Assembly: GCA_934539295.1 (NCBI GenBank)
Contig: CAKTCN010000020.1
Span: forward strand, 1 to 62,394
DNA length: 62,394 nucleotides
Source: an uncultured Allosphingosinicella sp.
GTDB lineage: Bacteria; Pseudomonadota; Alphaproteobacteria; Sphingomonadales; Sphingomonadaceae
Reading direction: 5' to 3'
Shown: positions 47,155-57,188 of the stretch, in pieces
Numbering within the stretch: the stretch's first letter is position 1
How the letters are laid out: each line of letters begins with the position of its first letter
The notes under the pieces: generated by a model
Seen by the model: the letters and a program-made list of their open reading frames with translations, nothing else
The model's database searches: none
What the model was told of the DNA's origin: nothing
Made by a program: the position numbers and the translations under genes

Positions 47155-48621
47155 CTACTCGGAAACGAGCTTCAGCATCGCGGCCGCGAGCGCCGGGTTG
47201 CGTCCGCCGCTTGCCCGGTGGGAAAGGTGGTGGCGCGCGCTGAACAATGGCCCAGGCGTGCCGGCCGACAGCAATTTGACGCCCAGGTGCAGCGCCTCGA
47301 CCGCCGTCAGCCCGGCGGCATAAGGCTGCGTGTTGATGATCGCCCCGCATCCGGCGAGCGCGCGCAGATAGTCGGCATGACCCTCCGGCACGATCACCGC
47401 CTCGACCGCGACTCCTTTGCCCCCGAGGAGGTCCCGCACCCGCCCCAGCGTTCGGTTATGCGCATAGCGCCGGTCGATCAGCGTGACCCGGTCAACACTG
47501 TCCGGCCATGCCACGAGGGTCGCCGGAACGATCTTGGCAGGATTGCCGACCAGCGCGGTCCCCCGCTTAGGCAGGTCGGCCAATGCTGAGAGTTCCGGCG
47601 GCGGTGTATAGTCGATATAGCCCCCTGCCATGTTGAGCAGCGGCTCGGCATAAAGGCCCGCATGTTCGGCCGGCGATTGCAATGCATCGCCGATCCACCC
47701 GTCGAACGCGTCGATGCCCGTGGTGGCCGATTGCCCCCCCACCCATGTGTACATGCGCGCGGCAGGCTTGGCAGACATGGCTTGGAGGCCCACCACGTCG
47801 CTCCACCCGCCAAGATCGAACAGGATGTCGAGCTCCGCGCCCGCAAGCTGCTGCGCCAGCGCGCCAGCGTCGATCGACTGCACCTCCATCCATTCGGCCG
47901 CGATGCTCCGGAACCGCTCGGTCGCGCCGTCCACCTTGCTGCCCCGGCTGAAGATGACGAGGTCATGCGCGCGCGACAGGGCGAGGAAGGTGGAGAAGGT
48001 GAGGTAATAGACCGGCGAGATCGACAACAATGGCGACACGATGCCGATGCGCCGGCGTTCGGCACGAAGGGTGCGGGGCGGGAGCTTGGGCAGGCGCAGG
48101 TGCGCCTTCGAAAAGGCAATCAAGCCGGCCGACAGCGGCTCTGCTCCGTCCGTTCCGGTATAAAGCGCCGCCATCAACCGCGTCAGTTCGGCGTCTGCCG
48201 CATGGCTGGGGCTGGTGCGGATGGGCGTCACCCGCAGGCTGGCGGCCGCCGCGTCGCCATATTCGTTCATGTCGAGATCGGCGAGGCCCAGCAGCGCCGA
48301 CGCATTGCCCGGGCTGCTTCGCAAAACGCCCTCCCATGCGGCGGACGCGACCTCCGGCCGGCCTTCGCTGCGCGCAATGCGGGCGAGCAGGGCCTGGCTC
48401 TGCCACAATGCAGGATCGCGCCGCACCGCATCCGCCGCCTGCTGCCGCGCCGCGCCTACATCGCCGATCGCATAATGGCAGAGCGCGAGATTATGCTTGA
48501 TCGCCGCCGATCCGGGCGCCGCCTGCTCGGCCTGGCGGAACAGGCGGATCGCCTCGCCCCATGCCCCTTCGTTGCGCCGCACCTGGGCGGTGGCGAGCAG
48601 GGCTTCAAGCGCGTCCTTCAC
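47155..48621 (-). CDS. TPR protein with a divergent OGT-like (GT41) domain
   Basis: 488 residues. The first 125 or so are TPR helices (AAIKHNLALCHYAIGD and similar). The rest follows the C-terminal half of O-GlcNAc transferases: LDILFDLGGWSDV, PAARMYTWVGGQSATTG, GNPAKIVP (with the lysine of the nucleotide-sugar site), INTQPYAAGLTAVEAL and GTPGPLFSARHH. The SDFxxHP element that carries a key histidine in OGT is replaced by SPLLSISP. It lies 34 bases before the large glycosyltransferase. It may glycosylate a protein or sugar acceptor in the cytoplasm. GT41-like membership is inferred from motif order only. Confidence 0.8.
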   Translation of the reverse strand: MKDALEALLATAQVRRNEGAWGEAIRLFRQAEQAAPGSAAIKHNLALCHYAIGDVGAARQQAADAVRRDPALWQSQALLARIARSEGRPEVASAAWEGVLRSSPGNASALLGLADLDMNEYGDAAAASLRVTPIRTSPSHAADAELTRLMAALYTGTDGAEPLSAGLIAFSKAHLRLPKLPPRTLRAERRRIGIVSPLLSISPVYYLTFSTFLALSRAHDLVIFSRGSKVDGATERFRSIAAEWMEVQSIDAGALAQQLAGAELDILFDLGGWSDVVGLQAMSAKPAARMYTWVGGQSATTGIDAFDGWIGDALQSPAEHAGLYAEPLLNMAGGYIDYTPPPELSALADLPKRGTALVGNPAKIVPATLVAWPDSVDRVTLIDRRYAHNRTLGRVRDLLGGKGVAVEAVIVPEGHADYLRALAGCGAIINTQPYAAGLTAVEALHLGVKLLSAGTPGPLFSARHHLSHRASGGRNPALAAAMLKLVSE

Positions 48622-48682
48622 CTACCACCTCGCCCTAGCTGTCCGCCCCCACGCCGGTGGCTATGCGCGCGAGCCCGCGAAA

Positions 48683-48907
48683 TCAAACGCCATTGGCGCG
48701 TGCGAACAGCCATACGCGGATCGCGCTGGCGAGATTGGCGGGCTCACGCCCCTGCACCCGCTCGGCATCGATCCTCGCGACCAGGGCGTTGACCGGTAGC
48801 GCCTCGGCTTCCGCCGCCCTGCGCAATGCGTCCCAGAAAATGGGTTCCAGGCTGATCGAGGTTGCATGGCCTGCGATCATCATGGACCGTTTGATCGGCC
48901 CGCTCAT
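48683..48907 (-). CDS. Small ribbon-helix-helix domain protein
   Basis: 74 residues starting at ATG 48907; the longer frame upstream is a shadow of phaB. After KRSMMIAGHATSISLE comes EPIFWDALRRAAEA and a C-terminal helix NLASAIRVWLF. This is the layout of a short alphaproteobacterial ribbon-helix-helix family, usually assumed to bind DNA. It lies 40 bases after phaB on the same strand and 61 bases before the OGT-like gene. Its target is unknown. Confidence 0.75.
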   Translation of the reverse strand: MSGPIKRSMMIAGHATSISLEPIFWDALRRAAEAEALPVNALVARIDAERVQGREPANLASAIRVWLFARANGV

Positions 48908-48947
48908 GGGCGTGTGGATCCGGGCTGCGACACCATGGCCGCGCCCA

Positions 48948-49670
48948 TCAATACATGTGCTGCCCACCGTTGATGGACAATGTGGACCCGGTGACGAACC
49001 CGGCATCCTGTGCACACAGGAAGGCCACGCCGCGCGCAATCTCCTCGGCTCGGCCCAGCCGACCGACAGGGATGCGCGCCACGATCTTCTGCAGCACGTC
49101 CTCGGGCACCGCCGCCACCATTTCCGTGTCGATATAGCCCGGCGCGATCGCGTTCACCGTGATGCCGCTGCGCGCACCTTCCTGCGCCAGTGCCTTGGTG
49201 AAGCCGTGAATGCCCGATTTGGCGGCGGCGTAGTTGACCTGGCCATATTGGCCGGCCTGGCCGTTGATCGACCCGATATTGACGATACGCCCGAACTTGC
49301 GCTCGCTCATGCCCTCCCACGCGGCCTTGGCCATGTTGAAACAGCCGCCCAGGTTGATGTCCATGACATCGTCCCACATCGAGCGGGTCATGCGCTTCAT
49401 GGTGCCGTCGCGGGTGACGCCGGCATTGTTGACCAGCACGGCAACGGGGCCAAGTTCCGCCTCCACCTGCGCCACGCCCGCCACACAGGCGTCGAAGTCC
49501 GACACGTCCCACTTGTAGGACTGGATGCCCGTCCTCTCGGTGAAGGCCTTCGCCTTTTCCTCATTGCCGGCATAATTGGCCGCAACGGTCAGGCCCATCT
49601 CTCTCAGCGCAAGGCTGATGGCCTCGCCGATGCCTCGTGTTCCGCCCGTCACGATCGCTACGCTAGCCAT
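48948..49670 (-). CDS. phaB: Acetoacetyl-CoA reductase
   Basis: 240 residues from ATG 49670 with GGAGAGG just upstream. SDR features are TGGTRGIG, NNAG, GSINGQAGQ and the catalytic YAAAK; the region GYGQVNY and the end STLSINGGQHMY are close to PhaB. The known reaction reduces acetoacetyl-CoA with NADPH to 3-hydroxybutyryl-CoA for polyhydroxybutyrate. No phaC or phaA lies nearby. It is 26 bases after the hemH stop, probably in the same transcript. FabG is the main alternative. Confidence 0.9.
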   Translation of the reverse strand: MASVAIVTGGTRGIGEAISLALREMGLTVAANYAGNEEKAKAFTERTGIQSYKWDVSDFDACVAGVAQVEAELGPVAVLVNNAGVTRDGTMKRMTRSMWDDVMDINLGGCFNMAKAAWEGMSERKFGRIVNIGSINGQAGQYGQVNYAAAKSGIHGFTKALAQEGARSGITVNAIAPGYIDTEMVAAVPEDVLQKIVARIPVGRLGRAEEIARGVAFLCAQDAGFVTGSTLSINGGQHMY

Positions 49671-49696
49671 TTGCCTCTCCTGTTGCTGCATCCTGC

Positions 49697-50701
49697 TTAT
49701 GGCTGGGCTATCCAACCTGCAAGCTCCCGCTCCATTATGCTGCGCAGCATAACCATTCCTTCCGCGCTGTCGTTGAGGCAAGGGAGGTAGGCGAAATGCG
49801 TTCCCCCGGCTTCCTCGAACGTCTCGCGTCCGCGAATGGCGATCTCTTCCAGCGTTTCCACGCAATCGGCCGAAAAGCCCGGTGCCACCAGCGCCACCTT
49901 GCGCCCCGCGCGGCCCAGATCGGCCAGCACGAGGTCGGTTGCCGGCTCCAGCCAGCGGGCCTTGCCGAAACGCGATTGGAAGGTCACCTGGAACTCGCGC
50001 CCCATCGCTTCGGACAGGAGGCGCGCGGTCTTTCGGCAATGGCAATGATAGGGATCACCGAGCTTCAGCGTCCGTTCCGGCATGCCGTGAAAGGTGGCGA
50101 CAAGCACGTCCGGCGCGAAGTCCAGCGCCTCCAGCGACCGTTCCACGCTCGTCTTCAACGCGTCGATATAGGCGGGATCGTCATGATAAGGGGGCAGGGT
50201 GCGCACTGCCGGCTGCCAACGCATGCTGCGCAGCATGCGGAACGCTTCGTCATTGGCGGTGGCGGTCGTCGCCGCGCAATATTGCGGATAAAGCGGGGCA
50301 AGCAGGATGCGCTCGCACCCCTGTTCCTTCAGGGCCTTCACCCGATCGCCGATCGCCGGCTTTCCGTAACGCATGGCATGATCGACGATCACCCCCGGTC
50401 CGAACGCAGCGTCCAGCGCCGCCGCCTGTCGCCGGGTAATCGCGGCCAAGGGGGACCCGTCCGGCGTCCATACCTGCCGATAGGCATGGGCGGACTTTGC
50501 CGGGCGCGTGGTCAGCACCGCGCCGCGCAGGATCGGCTGCCACAATAACTGAGGAATCTCGATCACGCGCGGGTCGGAAAGGAACTGTTTCAGATAGATC
50601 CGCACCGCACCCGGTTCCGGCGCTTCGGGGGTGCCGAGGTTGATCAACAGCACGCCGACACGCGGGGCTGGGATGGGCGGATGGTCGGCGGGCGGCTTCA
50701 T
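49697..50701 (-). CDS. hemH: Ferrochelatase
   Basis: 334 residues. Ferrochelatase motifs are clear: VGVLLINLGTPEAP, YLKQFLSDPRVIE, LLAPLYPQYCA, the catalytic histidine in TFHGMPERTL, PYHCHC, FQSRFGKARWLEP and VAPGFSADCVETLEEI. It inserts iron into protoporphyrin IX, the last step of heme synthesis. ATG 50701 overlaps the stop of the molybdopterin hydroxylase gene (ATGA), an unexpected pairing. Confidence 0.97.
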   Translation of the reverse strand: MKPPADHPPIPAPRVGVLLINLGTPEAPEPGAVRIYLKQFLSDPRVIEIPQLLWQPILRGAVLTTRPAKSAHAYRQVWTPDGSPLAAITRRQAAALDAAFGPGVIVDHAMRYGKPAIGDRVKALKEQGCERILLAPLYPQYCAATTATANDEAFRMLRSMRWQPAVRTLPPYHDDPAYIDALKTSVERSLEALDFAPDVLVATFHGMPERTLKLGDPYHCHCRKTARLLSEAMGREFQVTFQSRFGKARWLEPATDLVLADLGRAGRKVALVAPGFSADCVETLEEIAIRGRETFEEAGGTHFAYLPCLNDSAEGMVMLRSIMERELAGWIAQP

Positions 50702-52938
50702 GCGGGTGTGTCCAGGCGAAGGGGAAGGGTGCGGATCCGCTTGCCCGTCAGTGCGAACAGCGCATTGGCGATGGCGGGTGCGACGGGTGGCACGGCAAGT
50801 TCGGTAACGCCGCCGGACGGCTCGTCGCTCGGCATGATCTCCACGCTCACCTCCGGGCTGTCGTGCAGGCGCGGCATGCCCAACCCGCCGAAATGATGCA
50901 CGCTCGGCTGGCCGTGGTCGAACCCGATCGGATTGGCGAGCGCACCGGACAGGCCATGGATCACGCCGCCCTCGATCTGCTGGCGGACGATGTCGGGGTT
51001 GATCACCCGCCCGCAATCCACCGCTGCCATGGCGCGCAGCACCCGGATGCGCTGCGCCGCGTCGATCTCGATCTCGACGAGCAGGGCGATGAAGGACCCG
51101 AACGCCTGGTGGCAGGCGATCCCCATCGCGCTGCCCCGGCCGCCTCCATCCCATCCGCCCAGCGACGCCGCCGTCTGCAGCACACGCGCAAGGCGCGGAT
51201 TGTCGCCGAGCATCGGGATACGGTAAGTCATCGGATCGGCGCCGGCCGCGCGTGCGATCTCGTCCACGAAGCATTCGTTGAAGAAACCGGTATAGCTGTG
51301 CGCCCCGGACCGCCACAGGCCGGTGGCAACGCTGATGTCGGCGGGCGCATGCGCCACGGCGACTGCCGGTATCGAATAAGGCGGCCGCGCGCCTGCTACC
51401 GCGTCCTTGTCCGCCTGCGACGCCTCGTGCGCCTCGCCACCAGCGCGCCGCCATGCCTCGGCGCTGGACGAGGGCGCCGCGACCAGTGCGTCCCAGCCGG
51501 AGATCATGCGCCCCGCCCCGATGCTGGCGCGCATCCGGGCACGGGCGGGCGGACGGAAACCGTCCTGCATCGTTTCCTCGACGCGCGACCACATGAGTTG
51601 GATCGGCCGTTTCGTCTCGGCGGCTAGCGTCACCGCCTGGGCAACCGCCGCGGTCTCGAGCTTGCGTCCATAACCGCTCCCGACCGGCGTCGGATAGATC
51701 GCGACGCTTCCCTCGGGCACGCCGGCCGCGCGCGCCGCCGCCTGGCGGGCGAGTGTCGGCGCCTGTACGGGCGCCCATATCTCGACCCGGTCCCCTGCGA
51801 TGCGCGCGGTCGCCGTCAGTGGCTCGATCGGCGCGCTCGCGGCCAGGCCGACGGCATAATCGGCGGTGATGAGCGTCTCGCCCTCCATCACGTCGTCGAC
51901 ATCGCCTTCATCGATGATGCGCGCGGCGCCTTCGCTATCCAGTGCCGCCTTCAATGCGGCTTCGATGGAGACGGTGGATGCCAGCGGGCCGTCGCTCTCG
52001 AACACCGGGCGCAGCTTCTCTACGGCGCTGTTCGCCGCCCACCAGTTGGTCGCCACCGCCGCCACCCAGCTGCCTTTGTCGACAATCGCGATCAGGCCGG
52101 GCACCTGCGCCTCGTCCCTGCGCATGCGCACCAGCCGGCTGCCGGGGCGCGGTCCCTGGCGCACCGATGCGAACGCCATGCCGGGCAGGCGGATGTCGGC
52201 GGCAAAGCGCGCAGACCCATCTACCTTGGACGGCACGTCGATGCGTGGCAGCGGCTCGCCGACCAGCCTGTTCTCGTTCCCACCCCTCAGCGGCGGGTAG
52301 CGCGGGGGATCATATTCGGCCGCTTCCGCCGCCAGCTCGGCAAAGGAAAGGCGCGTGTCGCCATGCACCACGAAGCCGCCAAGTGCGTCCAGCGTCTCCC
52401 ATTCGACGCCCCACCGGTCTGCTGCCGCCATGGCAAGCATCGCCCGCGCCGTCGCGCCTGCCTGCCGCAGCCGCGGCTCGAACGCGCGCACCGAATTGGA
52501 CGCGCCGGTGAACATGGTTGCGCTGCGCTGCGCCGTCTCGCCCGCCCACCAGCGCGCAGCCCCGCTCAAGGGACCGTCGCCGGCCTGGTCCTGCGCGAAC
52601 AGGATGTTGGCATAAAGCGGGCTGATCGGCGCCGACTCGACCGCCACCGTGCGCCAGTCGGCACCGAGCTCGTCCGCCAGGATCTGCGGCAGGCTGGTCG
52701 TCACGCCCTGGCCGATCTCGGCCTGCGGCACTGCCACGATGACGCGCCCGTCCGATCCGATCTTCAGGAATGCGTTGAACAAGGTTTCGCCCGGCCCGGC
52801 GCGCAGGTTCGGCTCGTAACCGCGCGGCCACAACGTCCAGGCGACCACCAGCCCGATCCCCGCGCCGCCACCCACCAGCAGGCCGCGCCGGCTGATCGCT
52901 CGCCGGCTCGGCTTCGGAGGGGAGGGGCGCAGGCTCAT
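50698..52938 (-). CDS. Molybdopterin-binding hydroxylase large subunit (IorB-like)
   Basis: 746 residues. A twin-arginine-type leader with SRRGLLVGG and a hydrophobic stretch suggests export or membrane attachment with folded cofactor. The body has the features of the isoquinoline 1-oxidoreductase beta-subunit group within the xanthine dehydrogenase family: VPQAEIGQGVTTSLPQ, VGSGYGRK, NECFVDEIARAAG and the late NPDIVRQQIEGGVIHGL. Such subunits bind the molybdenum cofactor and need a small 2Fe-2S partner, which is not adjacent. The substrate is unknown. It lies about 70 bases after the acyl-CoA ligase and overlaps hemH. Confidence 0.9.
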   Translation of the reverse strand: MSLRPSPPKPSRRAISRRGLLVGGGAGIGLVVAWTLWPRGYEPNLRAGPGETLFNAFLKIGSDGRVIVAVPQAEIGQGVTTSLPQILADELGADWRTVAVESAPISPLYANILFAQDQAGDGPLSGAARWWAGETAQRSATMFTGASNSVRAFEPRLRQAGATARAMLAMAAADRWGVEWETLDALGGFVVHGDTRLSFAELAAEAAEYDPPRYPPLRGGNENRLVGEPLPRIDVPSKVDGSARFAADIRLPGMAFASVRQGPRPGSRLVRMRRDEAQVPGLIAIVDKGSWVAAVATNWWAANSAVEKLRPVFESDGPLASTVSIEAALKAALDSEGAARIIDEGDVDDVMEGETLITADYAVGLAASAPIEPLTATARIAGDRVEIWAPVQAPTLARQAAARAAGVPEGSVAIYPTPVGSGYGRKLETAAVAQAVTLAAETKRPIQLMWSRVEETMQDGFRPPARARMRASIGAGRMISGWDALVAAPSSSAEAWRRAGGEAHEASQADKDAVAGARPPYSIPAVAVAHAPADISVATGLWRSGAHSYTGFFNECFVDEIARAAGADPMTYRIPMLGDNPRLARVLQTAASLGGWDGGGRGSAMGIACHQAFGSFIALLVEIEIDAAQRIRVLRAMAAVDCGRVINPDIVRQQIEGGVIHGLSGALANPIGFDHGQPSVHHFGGLGMPRLHDSPEVSVEIMPSDEPSGGVTELAVPPVAPAIANALFALTGKRIRTLPLRLDTPA

Positions 52939-53010
52939 CCGCCGCCAGATAGGCCGGGCATCCGCCGGACGCCAGACTTCCCCGACGCCAGGCTTCCCCG
53001 CCCCACTGTC

Positions 53011-54690
53011 TCAGGCGTGCTCGGCCACCTTGTGCCGGTATGTCTCGCGCAGCGAAAGCTTGTCGATCTTGCCGGTGCCGAGCTTTGGCAGCGGTTCGTC
53101 CAGCACCCAAAGGTGCGCGGGCACCTTGAAGGCGGCCAGCCGCTCCTTGAGGAAAAGGCACAGTTCCGCCTCGCTTATGCTGCCGGCCTCCGAATAGACG
53201 ACGGCTGCCGGAACCTCGCCCAGCCGTTCGTCGGCAATCCCGAACACCGCCGCCTCGGAAACGCCCGGATGCGCGTAGCAGGCGGACTCGACCTCCTGGC
53301 AGGCGATATTCTCGCCGCCGCGGATGATGATGTCCTTCTTGCGATCGACGATGAAGAGATAATCTTCCTCGTCCAGATAGCCGATGTCGCCCGTCCGGAA
53401 GAAACCGTCGGCGGTGAAGGCCGCCTTCGTGGACGCCTCGTCATTCCAGTAGCCGCGGATGTTGCACGCGGCGCGGATGCCGATCTCGCCCCGCTCGCCC
53501 GTGGACAGGTGCCGTCCGTCCTCCCCCAGGATCGCGACCTCGATGATCGGCTTCTGCGGCCGGCCCGTTGAGGTCGGCTTGTCCGCATAGCTCTGCCAGA
53601 AATTGGAACAGCCCGCCGCATTGGTCTCCGTCAGGCCATAGCCGAGCGCAGGCTGGGCATGGCGGAAGCTGTCCTGCAGCCTCTTCACATGCGCGATCGG
53701 GCGGGGCGCGCCGCCTGCAGCGATATCGCTGAGGCTCGATAGGTCGTATTTGTCGCGGTCCGGATGCTGCATCAGCTCCAGGCTCATGGTCGGCACGCCT
53801 ACGAAATAGGTGACCTTCTCCTCGGCCATCAGCCGCAGCGCCTCGCCCGCATCCCATTTCGCCATCAGGATCATGGAGCGTCCCACCACGAAGCTGTTCA
53901 GGAACACCGGCACCATGCCGGTGACATGGAACAGCGGCACGTTGATGAGGATGCGGGGCGGCGGGATGGGATCGCCGCGGCTTTCCTTGATCCCCTTCAG
54001 CGTGGCGAGGCCGAGCGTGTAGGCATAGGTTCCGCTGGTCACCGCCCGGTGGGTCGACACCGCGCCCTTGGCCGCGCCGGTGGAGCCGGACGTGAACAGG
54101 ATCGTCGCGTCGTCCTCCGGCTGCACGTCAGGGAGCGTCGCATCCTCGCCGTCGCGCGACAGAATCGGCGCCAGTGCTTCCTCCAGCCGCTTCTCGATCG
54201 GCAAGGTCACGATCTCGGCGCGGCCTCCTGCCGCCTCGACGCGTGCGGCGCGCGGCGCATCGGCGATCACCAGGGCCGGCGCGGTAAGCGCAATGCCGTG
54301 GCGCATCTCGTCGGGCTGCCACCATCCGTTGACCAGCACCGCGATCCCGCCGGCCTTCGCAATGCCCATATAGGCGGCGATCCAGGCCGGCGCGTTGCGC
54401 ATGGCGATCGCCACGCGGTCGCCCTTGCGGATGCCGAAGCCGCCGACCAGCGCCCTGGCCACCCGCGTCGACATCGCATTCATCTCGGCAAAGCCGATCC
54501 GTTCGCCGTCCGCCACGATCTCGCACGCCGCATTCATCGCGCAAAATGCGTCGAACATGGCGGGCAGGGTGGCGGGAAAGTTGGTCACGACCGCGCGGCC
54601 TTCGCGGTCCTCGCCGATCTGGACGGGGCCGCCGGGGCCGATTACCCGGGCGAGCACCGCATCGAACGTCTGGTCGAGCGCGTTCGGCAT
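53011..54690 (-). CDS. Acyl-CoA synthetase (AMP-forming)
   Basis: 559 residues from ATG 54690 with GAGAGG directly before it; the frame is open further upstream without a good site. Adenylate-forming motifs are present: the phosphate loop [24 protein letters not shown], the hinge region [18 protein letters not shown] and the C-terminal catalytic lysine in LGTGKIDK. It activates a carboxylic acid to its CoA thioester. Chain length or ring specificity cannot be read. It is divergent from lgt. Confidence 0.92.
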   Translation of the reverse strand: MPNALDQTFDAVLARVIGPGGPVQIGEDREGRAVVTNFPATLPAMFDAFCAMNAACEIVADGERIGFAEMNAMSTRVARALVGGFGIRKGDRVAIAMRNAPAWIAAYMGIAKAGGIAVLVNGWWQPDEMRHGIALTAPALVIADAPRAARVEAAGGRAEIVTLPIEKRLEEALAPILSRDGEDATLPDVQPEDDATILFTSGSTGAAKGAVSTHRAVTSGTYAYTLGLATLKGIKESRGDPIPPPRILINVPLFHVTGMVPVFLNSFVVGRSMILMAKWDAGEALRLMAEEKVTYFVGVPTMSLELMQHPDRDKYDLSSLSDIAAGGAPRPIAHVKRLQDSFRHAQPALGYGLTETNAAGCSNFWQSYADKPTSTGRPQKPIIEVAILGEDGRHLSTGERGEIGIRAACNIRGYWNDEASTKAAFTADGFFRTGDIGYLDEEDYLFIVDRKKDIIIRGGENIACQEVESACYAHPGVSEAAVFGIADERLGEVPAAVVYSEAGSISEAELCLFLKERLAAFKVPAHLWVLDEPLPKLGTGKIDKLSLRETYRHKVAEHA

Positions 54691-54764
54691 CCTCTCAAAC
54701 TCCTTCTCGCACTTTTGTTTTTTTATGGCGGCACTATGAGGGCGCAAACGCCGGGGGAAAAGCC

Positions 54765-55640
54765 TTGTTGACAGCATCTTTGGCCAGTGTCGCAGTTGAC
54801 GCTACGGCAGCGCTGCGTTGGGACAGCCTCGGGCTCGATCCCGTCGCGCTCGACCTCGGCTTCTTCCAGTTGCGCTGGTACAGCCTGGCCTATCTCGCCG
54901 GCATCGTGATCGGCTGGTGGTACCTGCTGAAGCTGATCGCACGTCCCGGCGCGCCCATGGCTCGGCACCATGCCGACGACATGGTTTTCTATGCGACGCT
55001 CGGCATCCTGCTCGGCGGGCGGCTCGGCTACGTCTTCTTCTACCGTCCCGAATATTATCTCGCCAACCCGCTGGAGATCCTGCAGCTGTGGGACGGCGGC
55101 ATGTCCTTCCACGGCGGCGTGATCGGCACATCGATCGGCATCTTCTGGATGGCGCGCAAGCATGGCCTCAACTGGCTGCGCATCCACGATTATGTCGCCT
55201 GCTGCGTCCCTTTCGGCCTGTTCTTCGGCCGCCTTGCCAATTTCGTGAACGGCGAGCTTTGGGGCCGCGAGACCGACCAGCCCTGGGGCATGATCTTCCC
55301 GACCGGCGGCGAAGTGGTGCGCCACCCGAGCCAGCTCTACGAGGCGGGCCTCGAAGGCATCGTCCTGTTCGGGGTGCTCTGGTTCCTGTTCTGGAAGACC
55401 GAAGCCCGCTACCAGCCCGGCAAGCTCGTCGGCACCTTCCTCCTCGGCTACGGCATCAGCCGCTTCCTCGTCGAAATGGTGCGGCAGCCCGATGCGGGGC
55501 TGGAAAACCTGTCCTGGGGCCTGTCGATGGGCCAGACGCTGACGGTGCCGATGCTGCTCGGCGGCATCTACCTCATCGTCACTGCGAAGGGACGCCGACA
55601 GCGTGTGGAGCCGGTGGCAGGTGAGCAAGGCATCGCGTAA
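54765..55640 (+). CDS. lgt: Prolipoprotein diacylglyceryl transferase
   Basis: 291 residues starting at TTG 54765, six bases after a GGGGGA site; no ATG lies in frame nearby, and the longer frame is a shadow of the acyl-CoA ligase. About seven membrane helices and the Lgt signature region [14 protein letters not shown] are present, with the conserved HGG in MSFHGGVIG and [10 protein letters not shown]. It transfers diacylglycerol from phosphatidylglycerol to the lipobox cysteine of preprolipoproteins in the inner membrane. A following methyltransferase gene begins within its last codons. Confidence 0.95.
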   Translation: MLTASLASVAVDATAALRWDSLGLDPVALDLGFFQLRWYSLAYLAGIVIGWWYLLKLIARPGAPMARHHADDMVFYATLGILLGGRLGYVFFYRPEYYLANPLEILQLWDGGMSFHGGVIGTSIGIFWMARKHGLNWLRIHDYVACCVPFGLFFGRLANFVNGELWGRETDQPWGMIFPTGGEVVRHPSQLYEAGLEGIVLFGVLWFLFWKTEARYQPGKLVGTFLLGYGISRFLVEMVRQPDAGLENLSWGLSMGQTLTVPMLLGGIYLIVTAKGRRQRVEPVAGEQGIA

Positions 55641-56664
55641 TCACGGCATCGTAGGCGAAAAACTCGCCCGGCAGATCGCGCTGTCCGGCCCAATCCCCGT
55701 CTCGCATTACATGGCGGAGGCGAACGGCCATTATTACGCCACCCGCGACCCGTTCGGTGCCGCGGGCGACTTCACCACCGCGCCCGAGATCAGCCAGATG
55801 TTCGGCGAACTGGTCGGCCTGTGGCTTGCCGAACTGTGGGTGCGCGCCGGCCGGCCGGAGCGCACCGCTTATGTCGAGCTCGGCCCCGGCCGCGGCACGC
55901 TCGCCGCCGACGCCCTTCGCGCCATGCGTGCGGCCGGCCTAGATCCCTCGGTCCATCTGGTCGAGGCGAGCCCGGTCCTGCGCGCCGCACAGGCCGAGCG
56001 ACTGCCGCACGCCGCCTGGCATGACGACGCGTCGACCCTGCCGCAGGACTGCCCGCTTCTCGTCGTCGCGAACGAATTCTTCGACGCCCTCCCGATCCGC
56101 CAGCTGGTGAACCAAAGCGGGCGATGGCACGAACTGATGGTCGGCTACGAAGACGGCCGGTTTGTGCGCAAGGCCGGGCCGGTCAGCGCCAATGCGCCCG
56201 TGGAGGCCGAGGAGGGCGCGATCGTCGAGACCTCTCCGGCTTCCGCCGCCATTGCCGCCGATCTCGCGCATCGCGTGGCCGAACAGGGCGGCGCGGCTCT
56301 GATCGTGGATTATGGCCATGTTCGCACCGGCGTCGGCGATACGCTGCAGGCGGTGGCGCGCCATGCCTATGCCGATCCCTGGACGGCGCCGGGCACGCGC
56401 GACCTCACCGCCCATGTCGATTTCCAGGCGCTGGCACAGGCGGCCGGGCAAAGCCGTGTAGCCGGTCCTGTCTCCCAGGGCGCCTGGCTGGAGGCGATGG
56501 GGATCGGTGCCCGCGCCGCCACCCTCGCCCGGGCGGCGCCTCATCGCGCTGGGGAGATCGCAGCCGCGCGCACCCGCCTCACGGCGCCCGAGCATATGGG
56601 CGATCTGTTCAAGGTGCTGGCGCTGGTCGCCCCCGCCTGGCCCGCCCCTGAAGGTTTCGCATGA
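55621..56664 (+). CDS. MidA/NDUFAF7-family SAM-dependent methyltransferase
   Basis: 347 residues from GTG 55621; GTG 55603 is an equally open alternative. Both lie inside the end of lgt. The family start [22 protein letters not shown] and [15 protein letters not shown] is clear, followed by the SAM-binding loop [12 protein letters not shown] and [11 protein letters not shown]. Eukaryotic relatives methylate an arginine of a complex I subunit; the bacterial target is less certain. It overlaps the following acetyltransferase (ATGA). Confidence 0.92.
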   Translation: MSKASRNHGIVGEKLARQIALSGPIPVSHYMAEANGHYYATRDPFGAAGDFTTAPEISQMFGELVGLWLAELWVRAGRPERTAYVELGPGRGTLAADALRAMRAAGLDPSVHLVEASPVLRAAQAERLPHAAWHDDASTLPQDCPLLVVANEFFDALPIRQLVNQSGRWHELMVGYEDGRFVRKAGPVSANAPVEAEEGAIVETSPASAAIAADLAHRVAEQGGAALIVDYGHVRTGVGDTLQAVARHAYADPWTAPGTRDLTAHVDFQALAQAAGQSRVAGPVSQGAWLEAMGIGARAATLARAAPHRAGEIAAARTRLTAPEHMGDLFKVLALVAPAWPAPEGFA

Positions 56665-57188
56665 CATCATTCACCTATCGCGACGGCACGCCTGCCGATG
56701 CGGCCACGCTCGCCCGCGTCGGCGCCCGCGCCTTTACCGACACGTTCGGGCACCTCTACGACCCGGCCGACCTTTCCGCCTTTCTCGCCGCCTCCTATTC
56801 GCCTGCGGCCTGGGACGCGGACCTGCGCGACCCTGGCGTCCGCATCCGCATCGTCGAGGACAGCGGCGAAGTGTGCGGCTACGCGAAGTTCGGCCCCCTC
56901 AAGCTGCCTGTGGATACGGAGAGGCCGGCGGCCGAGCTGCGCGCGCTCTACATCCTCAGCCGGTGGCACGGGACCGGCGCGGCTCAGTCGCTGATGGACT
57001 GGACCATCGCCGAGGCTCGGCGCGTCGCGGCAGACGAGCTCTACCTGTCGGTCTATTGCGACAACCACCGCGCCCGCCGCTTCTACGAGCGTTATGGCTT
57101 TCGCTACGTGAAGCCTTATGCCTTCGTGGTCGGCAACCACCAGGATGAGGATCATATCCTCCGCCTCGACCTCAAGGACCCGGCATGA
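56661..57188 (+). CDS. GNAT-family N-acetyltransferase
   Basis: 175 residues in one acetyltransferase domain: the acceptor side is RDGTPADAATLARV, the acetyl-CoA loop is SRWHGTGAAQSLMDW, and YCDNHRARRFYERYGF is typical of the C-terminal part. The substrate is unknown. Four-base overlaps on both sides place it in the lgt-to-pgeF run. Confidence 0.92.
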   Translation: MTSFTYRDGTPADAATLARVGARAFTDTFGHLYDPADLSAFLAASYSPAAWDADLRDPGVRIRIVEDSGEVCGYAKFGPLKLPVDTERPAAELRALYILSRWHGTGAAQSLMDWTIAEARRVAADELYLSVYCDNHRARRFYERYGFRYVKPYAFVVGNHQDEDHILRLDLKDPA

